Shown here one piece after another: positions 24,785-36,564 of a DNA stretch of 64,000 bases (position 1 is its first letter; every line of letters begins with the position of its first letter). A model generated the notes under the pieces. The model did not search any database. It had not been told where the DNA came from and saw only the letters and a program-made list of their open reading frames with translations. The position numbers and the translations under genes were made by a program. This DNA is from Manis javanica (taxonomy: Eukaryota; Chordata; Mammalia; Pholidota; Manidae), in assembly GCF_040802235.1 (NCBI RefSeq), contig NC_133158.1, forward strand, positions 11,124,001-11,188,000, written 5' to 3'.

Positions 24785-25028
24785 TTGCTAACAGCTGATT
24801 TTATTGAGTATGCTATGTCATGTATTTTATCAAACATTTAATACTCATTTAATTGTCCTAATATCCCTCTTAAGCAATTACAATTATTATTCCCATTTAC
24901 AGATGAGAAAAAGGAGGAACATAGAGCCCATGCTGAATAGCATGTCCAACAGTTCACATGTAGAAAATGGCAGGGATTTGAACTCTGGTATCCTGATCCC
25001 AGAATCTGTGCTCCTTATTCCTCTCATT
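24785..25028 (-). repeat. MIR SINE, antisense, nearly full length
   Basis: 'attattcccatttacagatg', 'agaaaatggcagggatttga' and 'gtgctccttattcctctcat' are reverse-complement MIR motifs in order. Confidence 0.85.
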
Positions 25029-25029
25029 G

Positions 25030-26455
25030 GGCTTAGACTCTAGAGAGGCAAATTGCAGTTTAAACAAATAGATAAGGGTGAAAGCAGATTCAGGTACAAG
25101 GCAAAAAGATCAGAGGATGGCATAATTCTTCGTGCAGAGAATTTTCCTGGAGGAGGTGATATAACAGGTAGGTTCTGAAAGATGAATGGGTGTTTATCTG
25201 TCAACCAAAGAATATATGAGGCAACCACAAAATGCAAGTGCAAAAAGCAAAGAAGTCATTCTATTCACTGAGCTCTGAAATTTAACTTCAAATTATCACA
25301 GCATTTATGTACAAATTAAGGGACACAATGCTAGAAGTAAAAATAAATTTCAGCATTGAAATAACTCCTAACTACCCAACTAAAGGAATTAACCCTTTTC
25401 AGCCCTTGTGATTTATTTACATATATATGAGATACACAAGAGTGCTTTGCAAAATATACAACCTCACAGAAAATGCTAGTTCCTATTACGTAACTTTATA
25501 TAGTATATTGATTGCATTAATGACCTCAATTCTTTACTATCTCCTGTAGGCCCAATTCTTGCCACATGATTTTGCAATTTGTTTCACTGAGGAAGCAGAA
25601 TCTGCTTCCTATTCTTGAAGCTGGGCTGTCTTAGTTAATTGCTTTAGCCATGGGGATGTTAGCAGACATGACACAATAGAGGCTCGGAAAAAAATAAAGG
25701 AAAAAAAGAAGATGTATTTTGAGTAAAATGATGAGGGGAAAAAAACAGCACTTGGGTAGTTTTGCTTGTGCTTGTTCTTCTCCCATCAGGAGAACATGTC
25801 TAGAATAGTCTGCTGGAGGATGAAAGACATCTGGGGCAGAGCAGAGACTCTGGCCTCTTTATTTCATTCAAGGTGACTCTGAAGCAGCTCACAGTCATCT
25901 GACCCCTACATATGTGGGTCCAGCTCAGTTCAGCCAAGCCTAGCCTGATGAACTGTACCCTGAAGACTCAGGAGCTAAATCAATGCTTATTGTTACAGGC
26001 TGCTTAATTGTCCATCTGAATTTCCTCTATCTATAGACAGTTTGAAGATTACAGTAAGTGATCCTACAGTTACCACAGGGAAAAACATGAAATATTCTAC
26101 TACTCTCAAGGAAGTTATGTTGCTGTGTCAATCTTGCTTAGTTAGACAGCATCAATGGGACAACTGATAACTGATACAGTATATAAGCCTACTTCAATAC
26201 AGCATCCACACTGAAAACTCCTGCAAGTCAGTGCCTTCCATTTATTTTATGATCCAAATAAAGGCAGAAGCCAAGAGCACATGATACACGCTTTTTAGGC
26301 AAATAACCCTACAACAATCTAACTTCTATGACAGTAGAAGAATATATTTCATGTTTATTTGTGGGGGAACTGCAGGGTGAGTTACTATAACCCATCACTT
26401 GTCGAATAAAATCACACACTAATTTTACACCAGAATAGCTAGCAACTAATTTAAA
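25030..26455. other. Unassigned non-coding sequence
   Basis: No supported gene or repeat. Confidence 0.4.
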
Positions 26456-26460
26456 AGCTA

Positions 26461-26563
26461 TTTTCAGAACCAGCAGGTAGAAGAGATAGGCACATTATAA
26501 TTCAGCTTTTTTTTCAGAACCAGTAGGTAGAAGAGATGGGCATATTATAATTCAGCTTTTTTT
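26461..26563. repeat. 50-bp tandem duplication
   Basis: 26461-26510 and 26511-26560 are two head-to-tail copies of a 50-bp unit ('ttttcagaaccag...ttcagctttt'). They differ at three positions (C/T, A/G, C/T), all transitions. A local duplication, not a known mobile element. Confidence 0.95.
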
Positions 26564-26884
26564 ACTGCTGTTTAAGGAACTACAAACCAAAGTCATTGTT
26601 TAAAAAACCTTTAAACTTCAGACAGGGAGGAATTGAAGTCACAATATTAGAAATGTTTTTTAATATTTTGTAGTCAAAGTTTTCAGACACATTCATATAT
26701 GGGTAGAGAAGAGTCAACATTAATTTCAAATAAAGATTATTTCACTTGTTCCTAATTACAATGAAATAAATGCTCAGGATAGCATATGGTAAAAATAAAG
26801 CTTAAAGAAGTAAAAATAATTTCATTATTAAAATAACAATCATTGTCAATACATCAGCATTTTTAAAGTATTTTTTATTTTATT

Positions 26885-27035
26885 TCATTTTAATAATAGT
26901 AGCAAACTTCCAGGCACAATGCTCAGAATTTTATGTTCATTTCTTCTAATTGTCACACCCCCATGAGTTGGTATTATCACCATCTTTTAGGCAAGGAAAT
27001 TGAGAATATAATAACAGAAATGTTGCTGGTTTATT
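26885..27035 (-). repeat. MIR SINE fragment, antisense
   Basis: 'ccaggcacaatgctcagaat', 'taattgtcacacccccatga' and 'tcttttaggcaaggaaattg' are reverse-complement MIR tail and core motifs. Confidence 0.75.
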
Positions 27036-27094
27036 AACCCCTTACTACTGATATACAAATTCAGCAGTCTTCAGCAGAAGTCCAGTTATTTTTA

Positions 27095-27300
27095 CTTTAC
27101 TTAGCTTTTTATTATGGGAAGTTCGAGCCAAAGTAAAAACAGGGTGAAAAGCACCTTGGGCCTCTAGGTACCCATCACCCAGCTTCAAGAATTCCAACAC
27201 CTGTCAGTCTCGGTCTCATTTCATTAACTCCACCTCCTTTTTCTTCCTGTCCTTTTGCTCCAGTTTCCCAAGTGTACTTGTCTGTCTGTAGATTACTTGA
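27095..27300. repeat. Possible old LINE 3'-UTR remnant
   Basis: 'aggtacccatcacccagctt' and the text around it recall an old L1M 3' end. Decayed, so strand and family are uncertain. Confidence 0.4.
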
Positions 27301-27304
27301 GGGT

Positions 27305-28180
27305 AACTCAACCTGCAGATCCTCACTCATAAACCTAAATTAGCTCTATACTATAAAAGAGGCAAGTTCTGTTAATTTTGCCTAAGAAATAAAATATGCA
27401 TGATGCCCTTTACAAGGAGCTGGGCCCTGGTTACAGTAAAGCAAAAGGTGAATAGAAGGCAATGAGTTATGGGAGCTAAACACATGGGTGCTGTATGAAA
27501 TATACATATCTACCTACAAAATAAGGAACAGGATACTGTACAGTTTGGAACACATGGTCATATGTTTCATCATATGTGACAGAATGTCCCTCTTTGACAA
27601 AACTGCTCATTGTTTTTCTGGCTTCCAGAGAAACCTTTGAGGTGCCAAAATGGACTGTCCTCCCTTCTGTCCTTCCCACCCAAGGGCCAGAACCTTCTTT
27701 GAGAGTTGGGCTGGCACTCCTGGTTGTGCCACCATCATTTCTCCTGAAATACCTAAGTTGTTAATATTCATGAGGGCTTCTACCAGTGGAGTCTGGAGGG
27801 GCATATGGAAGCCACAGCCTCTGTTCTCAGCAAGTTTGCCCCAAAGCATTTGAGTCTATTTACTCACAATTCGCCGATGTTTTGACATTGCCTTGCTGAT
27901 TTGCCTCATGAATGAACACCTCGTGACACATTTGTGATCCAAAGTGATATCCCAATGAGCCAAAGATTGGCTTCTCCTCTTGCCACGGGCCATCCCGTCT
28001 CATTTTCTCACAGAATAAATGTTGCACTGGAGGCAAAATAAAAAAGGTGTCAGCCCTAAATGTCTCGTTTCTGTTTCTTACGCCTTGTCTGTGTGGATGA
28101 GAAAGTAAAGTAGAACTGACACACAGTATGACAGAAACTACTTTTTTACAGTAACATTTTCATTTCAGTCTTGTGAGACA
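27305..28180. other. Unassigned, partly CpG-retaining non-coding block
   Basis: No repeat family recognised. Around 27865-28000 several CpG sites survive ('aattcgccgatgttttgaca', 'caccctcgtgacacat'-like text), which is unusual for this CpG-poor window. It could be a conserved regulatory element or simply unique sequence. Two overlapping short frames at 27576-27853 have no recognisable domain. Confidence 0.3.
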
Positions 28181-28184
28181 AGAA

Positions 28185-28500
28185 TAAAGACATTATTATC
28201 ACACCTTATTTTAATTTAAAAAGCAAAACATGTTCACTATAAATACAAAAAGTGTAAAAGTATAAAACCTAAAAAACAAAACTATCTCTCCTATCTTACA
28301 CCCAATCCTATTTTCCTATTTACTTAATTCTCTTCCTTAAAATTGATTATTACTCACTTGGTGTGCATTTTTTAAGGCATTCTTCAATGATTATATATAT
28401 ATATATATATATAAACATATATGTATGTTTAAAGTATAGATGTACAGAGCAGAAAAGAGCATATTATGAACACATCCATTTACATATGCATGGTTTTTTT
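28185..28500. repeat. Possible old LINE fragment with AT microsatellite
   Basis: AT-rich text with 'gttcactataaatacaaaaa' style phrases and a (TA)n run at 28392-28413. Weak LINE likeness. Confidence 0.35.
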
Positions 28501-28739
28501 GTATACTGCATTGAATCTAAGATGCCATGGATTATACAATCTCATTATTTTATGTCTACCATCAAGATCATTTCCTGACCAATAGCAATTAAAAGACACC
28601 ATCAATTATGACTCATAAATAATGTGAAAAATGCACATCTTAAAATCAATGAAATACAGCATTGTTTTGCATTTTTTTTTCATTTAACAGCACAGCAAAG
28701 AAATGTTTTCACTTCAGTGCAAATGAATCCAAATTTTTT

Positions 28740-28945
28740 TAAACTGCTGAATATTATAACATAGCTGCCCCACAGTTTATTTAGCCATTCTCATACTGCT
28801 GAACATTTAGCTTGCTTCCAAATTTATGACTGAAATAGCACTAGGTGAATACATGTAGGTATAAATCTTTGCAGACTTAAATGAAGATTTTATAGAACAT
28901 ATTCCTAGAATTGTAACTGCTGAGTCAAAGGTTATGAGCCAGTAA
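28740..28945 (-). repeat. Old LINE fragment
   Basis: 'agtttatttagccattctca', 'acatttagcttgcttccaaa' and 'aacatattcctagaattgta' followed by 'tgctgagtcaaaggttatg' are typical of an antisense old L1-type 3' ORF2 end. Confidence 0.6.
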
Positions 28946-28954
28946 AATGTTTAT

Positions 28955-29090
28955 AGGCACTGAGAAAAGAGCTGCTGGTGTTGTTAATCCCCATTTTCTG
29001 GGTGAGAACACTGGTTCTGAGGACTCAAGTGTTTTGCTTAAGGATCATGTGGTAAGAGGTAGAGCAAGTTGTCACATTTCCTGATTGGGG
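28955..29090 (-). repeat. MIR SINE fragment, antisense
   Basis: 'taatccccattttctgggtg' then 'tttgcttaaggatcatgtgg' fit a reverse-complement MIR core. Confidence 0.6.
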
Positions 29091-29094
29091 CAGA

Positions 29095-29630
29095 GCTCTC
29101 AACCCTACCCTCTCCCTCCTTTGTCTTTTCTATTATGGACTCGTCTTTGATACAACATAAAACAGTAAGTTTAACAAGCAGGTATTTCAGCTCTTGGAGA
29201 GAGGCATTCTTTTTTTTCCCCAAAGCTTTGAGCCTGACATTTCTGGGAACAGCTGTGCACTTTGTGGACATTTAATGACTTGTGATGGCAGACACCTAAA
29301 CTGTTGGCACACACATCTGAGCAATCTGACTGGTCCAGCTCAGTAGAAGTTGTTTCTGCTTTGCAGGAGGAAAGGAAATGAAGACCCCCAGGGGCTTCTT
29401 GGCTGGAATTGTATGACTCCTTGTTTAGATTTGGTGGTCTGTTCCAATTCTGTGTTCTGTTCCAGGGCTTAAATTGATCCTCCTCAGCTTTTCACGTTCC
29501 CCTCTGCACCAGGGAGGAAGAATGACCAGTGTGGACTTGGTCACATAAAACCAAGCAAACTTCTGCTATCATCATACTCAGCAATGTTGAATATAATTAT
29601 TCTGGTTGATAGGCAACACTCTCCAAACCT
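29095..29630. other. Unassigned non-coding sequence
   Basis: No supported feature. Confidence 0.4.
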
Positions 29631-29634
29631 CCTA

Positions 29635-29750
29635 GCAAAGTGTTTTTCAAATGTTACTGTGCATTTGAACCCCAGGGGCCCTTACTGATTTTAGAATTTA
29701 GATTATAATTTAGTAGGTCTGGAATGGGTCTCAGATTCTGCATTTCTGGC
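29635..29750 (+). mobile_element. MER5A-type hAT-Charlie fragment
   Basis: 'gtttttcaaatgttactgtg' at the start and 'tagtaggtctggaatgggtc' plus 'tcagattctgcatttctg' inside are MER5A motifs. Confidence 0.8.
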
Positions 29751-29794
29751 CCAGTTGATGCCCATGTTGCTTATCCAGAGACCCAACTTGAGTA

Positions 29795-30015
29795 CCAAGA
29801 TCAGCAGCTAGCAAACCAGCCAGTAGGCCAAATCCAGCCGTTCACCAGTTTTGTAAATAAAGTTCTATTGGAACACACCCATGCCCATTTACTTTTGTAT
29901 TGTCTATGGCTGCTTTCCTACTGCAATGGCCTTAGGTCTTCAAAGCCTAAAATACTTGCTATTGCCCTTCTAGAGAAAGTTGCTGCCCCTGCCCTAGATG
30001 ATTCCTTTGATACTG
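29795..30015 (+). mobile_element. hAT-like non-autonomous DNA element
   Basis: 'gtaggccaaatccagccgtt', 'tttgtaaataaagttctatt', 'tgtattgtctatggctgctt' and 'gcctaaaatacttgctattg' belong to a common mammalian DNA-transposon repeat. I recognise the repeat but cannot name it with certainty. A second, more decayed copy is at 63573-63797. Confidence 0.65.
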
Positions 30016-30049
30016 AATATTTAGTCCTCAGTACAGATTTTTAACATCC

Positions 30050-30160
30050 ACCAAACATCCAATAAACATTTATCTAACACTGATTATGCACTAGACATTG
30101 TGCTAAAAGGGTACAACTATGAATAAGATATAATCCCTAAACAAAGAGATTATATTTATT
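30050..30160 (-). repeat. L2 3'-end fragment, antisense
   Basis: 'aacatttatctaacactgat' and 'gcactagacattgtgctaaa' are the reverse complement of the L2 terminus. Confidence 0.6.
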
Positions 30161-30169
30161 TTTCCCTCA

Positions 30170-30325
30170 ATATTTGAGCAAGTTACTACATTCTCTAAGC
30201 TACAGTTTCCTCATGTATAAGATGGGGATAAATAACTCAGGCTGTTTTAAGGACAGTGGTAGGCATATAGTAAATACTCAAAAAAAATTAGCTGTCCTTG
30301 TATTATTTTTATTATTATTTTTTTA
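30170..30325 (+). repeat. MIR SINE fragment
   Basis: 'acagtttcctcatgtataag', 'atggggataaataactcagg' and 'ggcatatagtaaatactcaa' match the MIR core and tail. Confidence 0.8.
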
Positions 30326-30329
30326 CTTT

Positions 30330-32030
30330 CCAGATTTCTGTATGATAAACAACTTCCTTACATTTAATGCCTGGCTCTGCATGCTTGTGTGTCTGTGTGT
30401 GTGTAATTGTGCATGTGTTTCCTCTCTGGATATTCAGAGAGAGCCGGAGCTGAACATGCCATTTCCTTTAACTTTAAAAAAAGGTTTTACAATTCAGTCA
30501 TAGCTTCTGACATTAAAACCTCCCTGATTCTGAGACCAAAGCAGGAACAGAGTTCTTGGTTCCCCAAAACAAACTTTTTGGTGTTACTTAGTTGCTTAAT
30601 CTACCATCCCCCAGGTGCTAATGGTGACATGGCGCCTACTGGGTAAGGGTGGAGAGGACGGGAGGAGGGCCTTACTCTCTCAGCCAGAGGGAAGGCTTTG
30701 ATGAGATTAACTAACAGCTCCCTTTTGTAACCACAGACATCCTTTACGCTAAAGAGTGGAGGTGAATTTTTAATTCCTTATTTATTCATTTTCAAAGAAA
30801 GACTAGAAGAATCAAAATATTCTCTTTGGGTCAGTGGAAACTTGCATGCATGTTTATGCTATTTTGTGTCTATACTGAATCTGTAATAGATTATAAATTG
30901 TTGGTCGGGAATAATATATGCCTTCATTTAATTTCCTAAGAAGCAGATCACAAAGCAAAGATCTGAGCATAAGTAGTGTATTTGGGAGGTTTCCCCAGCA
31001 CGCGGTGGGGAAACAAGACAGAAAAGAGAAGGTAGTGAAATCTGGGTGTGCTATTGCTTGTTAGATAGCACCTAGCTACCACTGCAATGCTCCTGGAATT
31101 AAATCCTGTTGTTAAATTCTGGGAAATGGTGTAGAAAACATGCCTCAGAATTATCCCGCTGAGAGTTGAGGGTGCTAGATCTTTTAACTTCCATCACTCA
31201 AGCATTGGTTAAGGGCTACTGGTCAGGGGAGTAGGGGTGTGCATGTGTTAATTTTCTGCATTTCTGATTAAAGAGAAGCAGCTGCTGTCCATTGGAAGCA
31301 GCCAGAAGGCACTGAAGTGGTAAGGCCTGGTGGGTGCATGCAGGGCACAGAGACCCTCTGGATAGCTTAGATATTTCTACTTCCTGTGCCTAAAGTTTGC
31401 ACAAGTTAGGTGCTTACTAAGTGTTGACTGTCCTATTCTAGATGAATCTAGACATACAAGTCAAACTGGGGGCAGGGCAGAAGAACAGGCTTAAAACTGT
31501 TTAAGTGAATTTAACCATTTGTGGAAGAGTAAATGAGAGAATGCTTCATTCTACAGAGATTTTGAAGAGAAAGAATGAAGTCACCTTGATGCTGATGGGG
31601 CTCAGGACACACCACGCTAAAATATGATACCTGGGCACACTGAATGTTTTAGGCTGAAAGGTATTTGAGAAAAGGGCAGACTGCCACTTGCTTCTCATAA
31701 GACACTTATATGAGGGATACCCTCCCCACACCCAGAGGGAAGGTGTCTGCAAAGACAAAGGTGTGCCAAGGAGAATCAGAACAAACACACCTTGCTAAGT
31801 TTCCCCGTTTACTTAACTTCATACTCTCCACCTTACGGTATTTCTCCACAACTGTTCACTCTTCATCAGACCTAGCAAAAAAATACTCCGGTTTAACTGT
31901 TTCTTCGTGTCTTCATTTCCTTTCGAAGGCTTCCCTGTCGATGTAAAATTTATATTAAATAATTTGTATGCTTTTCATTTGTCAATCTGTGTCATTTTAA
32001 TTTTCAGACCCACAGGGACCTTCACTTTAT
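30330..32030. other. Unassigned non-coding sequence
   Basis: Contains a short interrupted GT repeat (30387-30420). The part around 30950-31330 may be a decayed antisense LTR ('gtgtatttgggaggtttccc'), but I cannot name it. No gene supported. Confidence 0.35.
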
Positions 32031-32034
32031 CACA

Positions 32035-32575
32035 GTGAATCATTTTTTATGATACTGGGTTCAGCTTGCTAGTATTTTCTTAAAGATTTGTGCCTACATT
32101 CGTAAGATATGTTAATTTATAATTTTCTTTTCTTTTCGTCTTTTTAATGTCAGGATTTAGTATCAGGATTGCACTGGTCTCAGAATGGGTTGGAAAATAT
32201 TCCTTCCTCTTCTATTCTTTGGAAGAGTTTGTTAAAAATTGTTACTAATTATCCTTTAAATGTTTAAAAGAATTCACCAGTAAGGGCACCTTGGCCCACC
32301 TTCTTTTTGGGAAGTTCTAAAATAACTAATTCAGTCTTTTTACTGGTATGTGTCTACTCGAATTTTCCTTTTCTTTTTGAGTTCATTTCAGTATTTTTGC
32401 CTTTTTTAGAATTTATCTATTTCACCTAGATTATCTGATTTGTTAGCAGATCATTTATAATTTTCCCTTACCATCCTTTTTCTTTCCTGTAAGATGAGTA
32501 GTGATTTCCTCTCTTTTATTTCTGATTTTCATAATTTGAATCTTTTTTTTTCTTGGTCAGTTGCCAGGACTTAGA
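32035..32575 (-). repeat. Old L1M ORF2 fragment, antisense
   Basis: Reverse complement of L1 ORF2 reverse-transcriptase-region text: 'gtcaggatttagtatcagga', 'ctattctttggaagagtttg', 'ttcaccagtaagggcacctt' and 'ttatttctgattttcataat'. Many lesions, non-coding. Confidence 0.8.
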
Positions 32576-32577
32576 TT

Positions 32578-32870
32578 AAAAAGAATAGGATCTTTTTCCC
32601 TAAGTTGATCTAGGTCCAAATCCTATCTCTTTCACCATATGATTGCCCTCCCCAAACTTTGATTTTTAATCTATAAAATGGAGATAATTCAATCTATCCA
32701 TTCTTTTAACAAGTAAGAATGGGAGAAACCTACATTGTTCCAGGTACTGTTTATTACTGTGAAAGAAACAAAATCCTCTCCCTCATGGAGCTCGCATTTT
32801 ACCATCTTGTGAAGTTAAATATGACGATACTGTAGCATTACTGGCACACAGTAAATGATAGCTCTGTAAC
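32578..32870 (+). repeat. MIR SINE interrupted by an L2-like segment
   Basis: MIR core ('ctaggtccaaatcctatctc', 'taatctataaaatggagata') to about 32695. An antisense L2-like segment follows ('ttgttccaggtactgtttat', 'ccctcatggagctcgcattt', 32705-32815). MIR-tail-like text resumes ('actggcacacagtaaatgat') to 32870. Confidence 0.6.
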
Positions 32871-32874
32871 CGTA

Positions 32875-34260
32875 TCTTTTCTCCAGCGCTTTTGGATGCC
32901 GATGTATGCTCCCTGGGGAAAGGCTCTGGATGGCTTGCGGTACTTTTTTACAGCCTTATTTTTCTCACATCTCATCATAATCAATTCTGCTTAAGTATAA
33001 ACATTGCAGCAACAATTTCCTTTTATGTCTAACTTCTAACTATCTATAAACACCTACTTGTATGAGATAGGTATATGATCTCTTTGATATAAGACGTCAG
33101 ACATTCACTAAATTAAAATCATACTGGGCTACCCTGCTTGTTGCCTTAAAGCTTACATAACATAGAGCTGTGGTAGACTCACTTACAGACATGTTAATTT
33201 GCATGTTTTCCCCATGTACTTTTCTTTTCTCTTCCCTCCCTCAAGCAGGGAGCAAGGCTTGCTCTCTTACCTCTGGGGAGGTTAGCAGCAAACAAGAAAG
33301 GGAGAGGGACAGTTCTCTTTTGGGATCTCGAAAATCTAAGTCCACTGAATAGATGATGCTAGTTCTGGCAGGGAGAGAAGAGGGAGGTGGGCCTCTATGG
33401 GGAATAAGAATAGGAAGGGAGAAAAAATTTACTTGGATTAAAAAGGGGTTTTTGGAGACAGAGTTATAAGTGAGGATATGTGTGTGCCCAAAGCAGCAGA
33501 GATTTGGGCTGTCCCTGGAAAAGCCTTTGGGAAATGTCTAGATTGCCAAGGGCACTTAGTTCTTGGGATCCCTGAAGACACCTGAAGCCTCAGCCTTCCC
33601 ACATGTGCAGTAGTCCCATCAGAACTGGAGGGATGGTATGGGCTGGGGCACTGTGGACTCTCAGTAGTAACCAGGACAGATTAAAGTCGATGAGCAGAGA
33701 AGCTTCTCTGAGGCTGTGAGGCTACACAGGATGTCTGTTATCTCTAGGAAGACTAACAGCCAGTCTTCCGCAAGGCAGCCAGGCGCTGTGCACTGTGAAT
33801 TGGAACCCAGTGGCTTTAAATAAGACAAATAAATAAGAGGGGGGCAGGGTTGCTTTTATTTATTTATTTGTTCATTTTTGTTTTTTCACTGTTAAGTTCA
33901 TGAATTGAATCACGCTTGCTGTCCAAGTTAGCCACAGGGCAGTAACTAGTTAAAATTCAGGACTTTTTGGCTATGTCCACTTAGTCCACATTCCTCTTAG
34001 TGAGAGTCCACAGTTTGTAAAAGTGGGATATTCTCTAGCCATTTGATTCTGTGCTCCAGTACTTTCCTGAGTCAGCTGACCTTGATAAATACAGACTGAT
34101 CCAAAACAAGAGGGGGAGAGAGAAACCTAGCACCAGACCATGACTGACACAGCACCCTAAACAACAGCGGCTGAAGGATTTTCTTGGAACTCACAGGAGG
34201 GTGATGAGGCAATGAGGGGCACAGTTATGGAAACACATGGCCAGGGGATATTCAGGACTC
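32875..34260. other. Unassigned non-coding sequence
   Basis: No gene supported. A TTTA-rich run is at 33853-33872. Confidence 0.4.
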
Positions 34261-34264
34261 AAGA

Positions 34265-34404
34265 GCATTTCAAATTTACCTTTTGATTTGTAAACCCAGC
34301 TTCCCCACAGGCTCTGGGCTTTTTGAGAGTAGGCGCTGTCTTTTATTGTTTACCCCCTGTGGATTACACAGTGACTGGCATAGAGCAGGCAATTAATATA
34401 ATGC
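34265..34404 (+). repeat. L2 3'-end fragment
   Basis: 'gagagtaggcgctgtctttt' and 'gtgactggcatagagcaggc' then 'aattaatata' fit the L2 3' terminus. Confidence 0.6.
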
Positions 34405-34431
34405 TAATTAATTAATTAATTAATTAATTAA
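34405..34431. repeat. (TTAA)n microsatellite
   Basis: About seven uninterrupted TAAT/TTAA units, probably expanded from the terminal short repeat of the adjacent L2. Confidence 0.9.
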
Positions 34432-34439
34432 ACAAACCA

Positions 34440-34615
34440 TCTTAATATCGAAAGCCTACTATGTTTCTGAAATCACCCTAAGCACTGGGAATATATTATC
34501 TCATTATTGAATACTGTAATACTCTAAATAACCCTGTAAGGTGAGTAGCTCAAAGTCTCAAAGTTAGTAAGTGGCAAGATTCTAGCCCTGCTCTGATTTG
34601 AAACCCACCATTTCT
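34440..34615 (-). repeat. MIR SINE, antisense
   Basis: 'caccctaagcactgggaata', 'ataaccctgtaaggtgagta' and 'gttagtaagtggcaagattc' are reverse-complement MIR motifs. Confidence 0.8.
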
Positions 34616-34886
34616 TTACATAGTAGAGCATCTTTGGCATATTCATAGTTCTTGTCATACGTTAATCATTTGGGGTTTATTTTGCAATACTAGAGAATCA
34701 ATAAGGAGACAATTCAATTTTCTCTTTACTCATTCTTCCAATCATTTATCCATTTAGTGAAAAAAATGTATGTTGAGTTATACAAGTCAGATATCTGTTC
34801 CTCTAAATTATTTAGCAAATCAGTAGGAATTTCATAGAACTCAGTAGAGTAAAAAGAAGACTATCCACGTTCCAAAAATGGGCGGT

Positions 34887-34910
34887 TGTCTCATGAACTG
34901 TCTCATGAAC
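34887..34910. repeat. 12-bp tandem duplication
   Basis: 'tgtctcatgaac' occurs twice head to tail, followed by a third partial 'tgtct'. Confidence 0.95.
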
Positions 34911-34934
34911 TGTCTACTGACACCTCCTGGGCTG

Positions 34935-35115
34935 TTGGAACGTATTTGGAATCAGACGACTTAGGTTTAAACATTGGATTAATGGTAACCTAGCCCTCTA
35001 GCTAATTTTGCTTCAGGCAAGTTGATTATCCTCCCTGAGTCTCAATTTTTCCTATCTGCATAATGGGAATAATATCCACATGTAAGGAACTTGCAAGGTA
35101 ATGTATGGTATAGTA
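34935..35115 (+). repeat. MIR SINE
   Basis: 'ggaatcagacgacttaggtt', 'tgagtctcaatttttcctat' and 'ctgcataatgggaataatat' match the MIR order. Confidence 0.8.
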
Positions 35116-35119
35116 ATTT

Positions 35120-35635
35120 GGAAAAAAAACCTAAACACACCAACCTGTATGTTTTTACTATTTAGTTACAATAATCATTGCTGCTATACTATAGGAAATT
35201 TGTATGCTTTGTATAGTATAGTAGTTACTTTATTATAATCACTGTTATTGTCTGTAAGAAGTTGTTTAAATATATACATTTACATGTAAGAAATCTGCTA
35301 TTGGGGAAAAGGGAGTTTTGGGGATAAGGCCACTTTGGAATTTGATAAATTCTAAGGTTGTTAAACCTTAGAAATGTTTTTGCCTCATCTATGGAAATGC
35401 AGAAAGGCTAGAGTAGGAAAGTCATATAGAGTTGTGCACTTGTGGGCTATACAAAATCACCTGGCTTGGTAGTCAGGGGAGTTGGGCAGAAATATAAGTT
35501 ATACTTGTCAAGCGGTCTCTATGTCAGCCCAAAGCAAAAGGTGCTTTTTTCCCTCTTGCAATTTTTCTGTCGATGAGAGCTCTTATTCACATTTAAACAT
35601 CTTTGAGAATCTTTTTGTAATTTGCTCCAAGTCCC
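35120..35635. other. Unassigned non-coding sequence
   Basis: No supported feature. Confidence 0.4.
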
Positions 35636-35639
35636 TGCT

Positions 35640-36110
35640 AAAAGAAAATCCTGAGACAAGGACCTGGGTGCAGCTTGTTTATTTGGGAGGAGATATCAGA
35701 AAGCACAGTTAGAAAGAGGGAAGAATGAGACAGAGAGAGAAAAAGTCAGTAAAGTTTGCATTATTAAACTGGTTTACACTGTGGACCACTAGAGCTCAGT
35801 CCCATTAGGGACCTGCTGAAGAAAATAAGGAGAAATTATCAATTGAATAATTGGAGACTGAGGCACTTACTCACTGACTTCTATCCTTATTTGGTTGAGG
35901 ATTGCCCCAGGGCACCAATTACCCTACATTTTAGGGTCAATTCACCTTCTGAGGCAGAAAAGTGAATAGATTTCATGTATATTCTTCTGGCAGGACCCTG
36001 GCATTGTACATGGAACTGTCCACCACAGCAGTTCTGAAGTCAGGTGGGTCCAGGGGAATGTGCTGCAGGGCACAACTCTAGGCTGGAAATTTTGCCAAGA
36101 GTGCTGTAGC
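35640..36110 (-). repeat. Possible ancient LTR-type repeat, antisense
   Basis: 'acaaggacctgggtgcagct' and 'tgtttatttgggaggagata' recall the 3' end of an old LTR-type repeat read in reverse. The similar phrase 'gtgtatttgggaggtttccc' occurs at 30978. Family not named. Confidence 0.35.
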
Positions 36111-36114
36111 ATAA

Positions 36115-36560
36115 GTGGGTTTGGGGCAGGCGCATGCTAAGGAGGCCCCTTACATTACATAGACCTGGCCAAGAACTGATCTTGTTCACCACTCATTTCA
36201 TATCATTTTCCTTCCACTTGGTCTCCTCATCCCCATTAATCACACAGAATCTGGATTCAACTCCTTCCTCTCTCCCCTTAAGTAGGTATCTGGATAGTCA
36301 TGCACATGACAGATACAGAGGACATCTAAAAGGACAACTAACTTGGTTATTCACAGTTGAATGCAGACATGCTGACTCATCAAATTGCTTAGGCGCCATG
36401 GCAAAATAAATCTACAATGGTCATGGTCTCCAAGGGCTCTAAGGAATCCCTCTTTCTCCATTTCTCTCCATCCCATTTCATTTCACTATTTAATAATTTT
36501 ATTTGTTAATTTAATGGAGTGAAATTATGATATGAATAATCACAATCATTTCTAATTAAT
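36115..36560. other. Unassigned non-coding sequence
   Basis: A 91-codon frame (36134-36409) has no recognisable domain and is not supported as a gene. Confidence 0.4.
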
Positions 36561-36564
36561 TGAA

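Noticed and set aside
29724-30044. 106-codon plus-strand frame
   Set aside because: It runs through a MER5A fragment and an hAT-like element, so it is repeat-derived.
30174-30503. 109-codon plus-strand frame
   Set aside because: It starts in a MIR and crosses a GT-rich tract; low-complexity translation.
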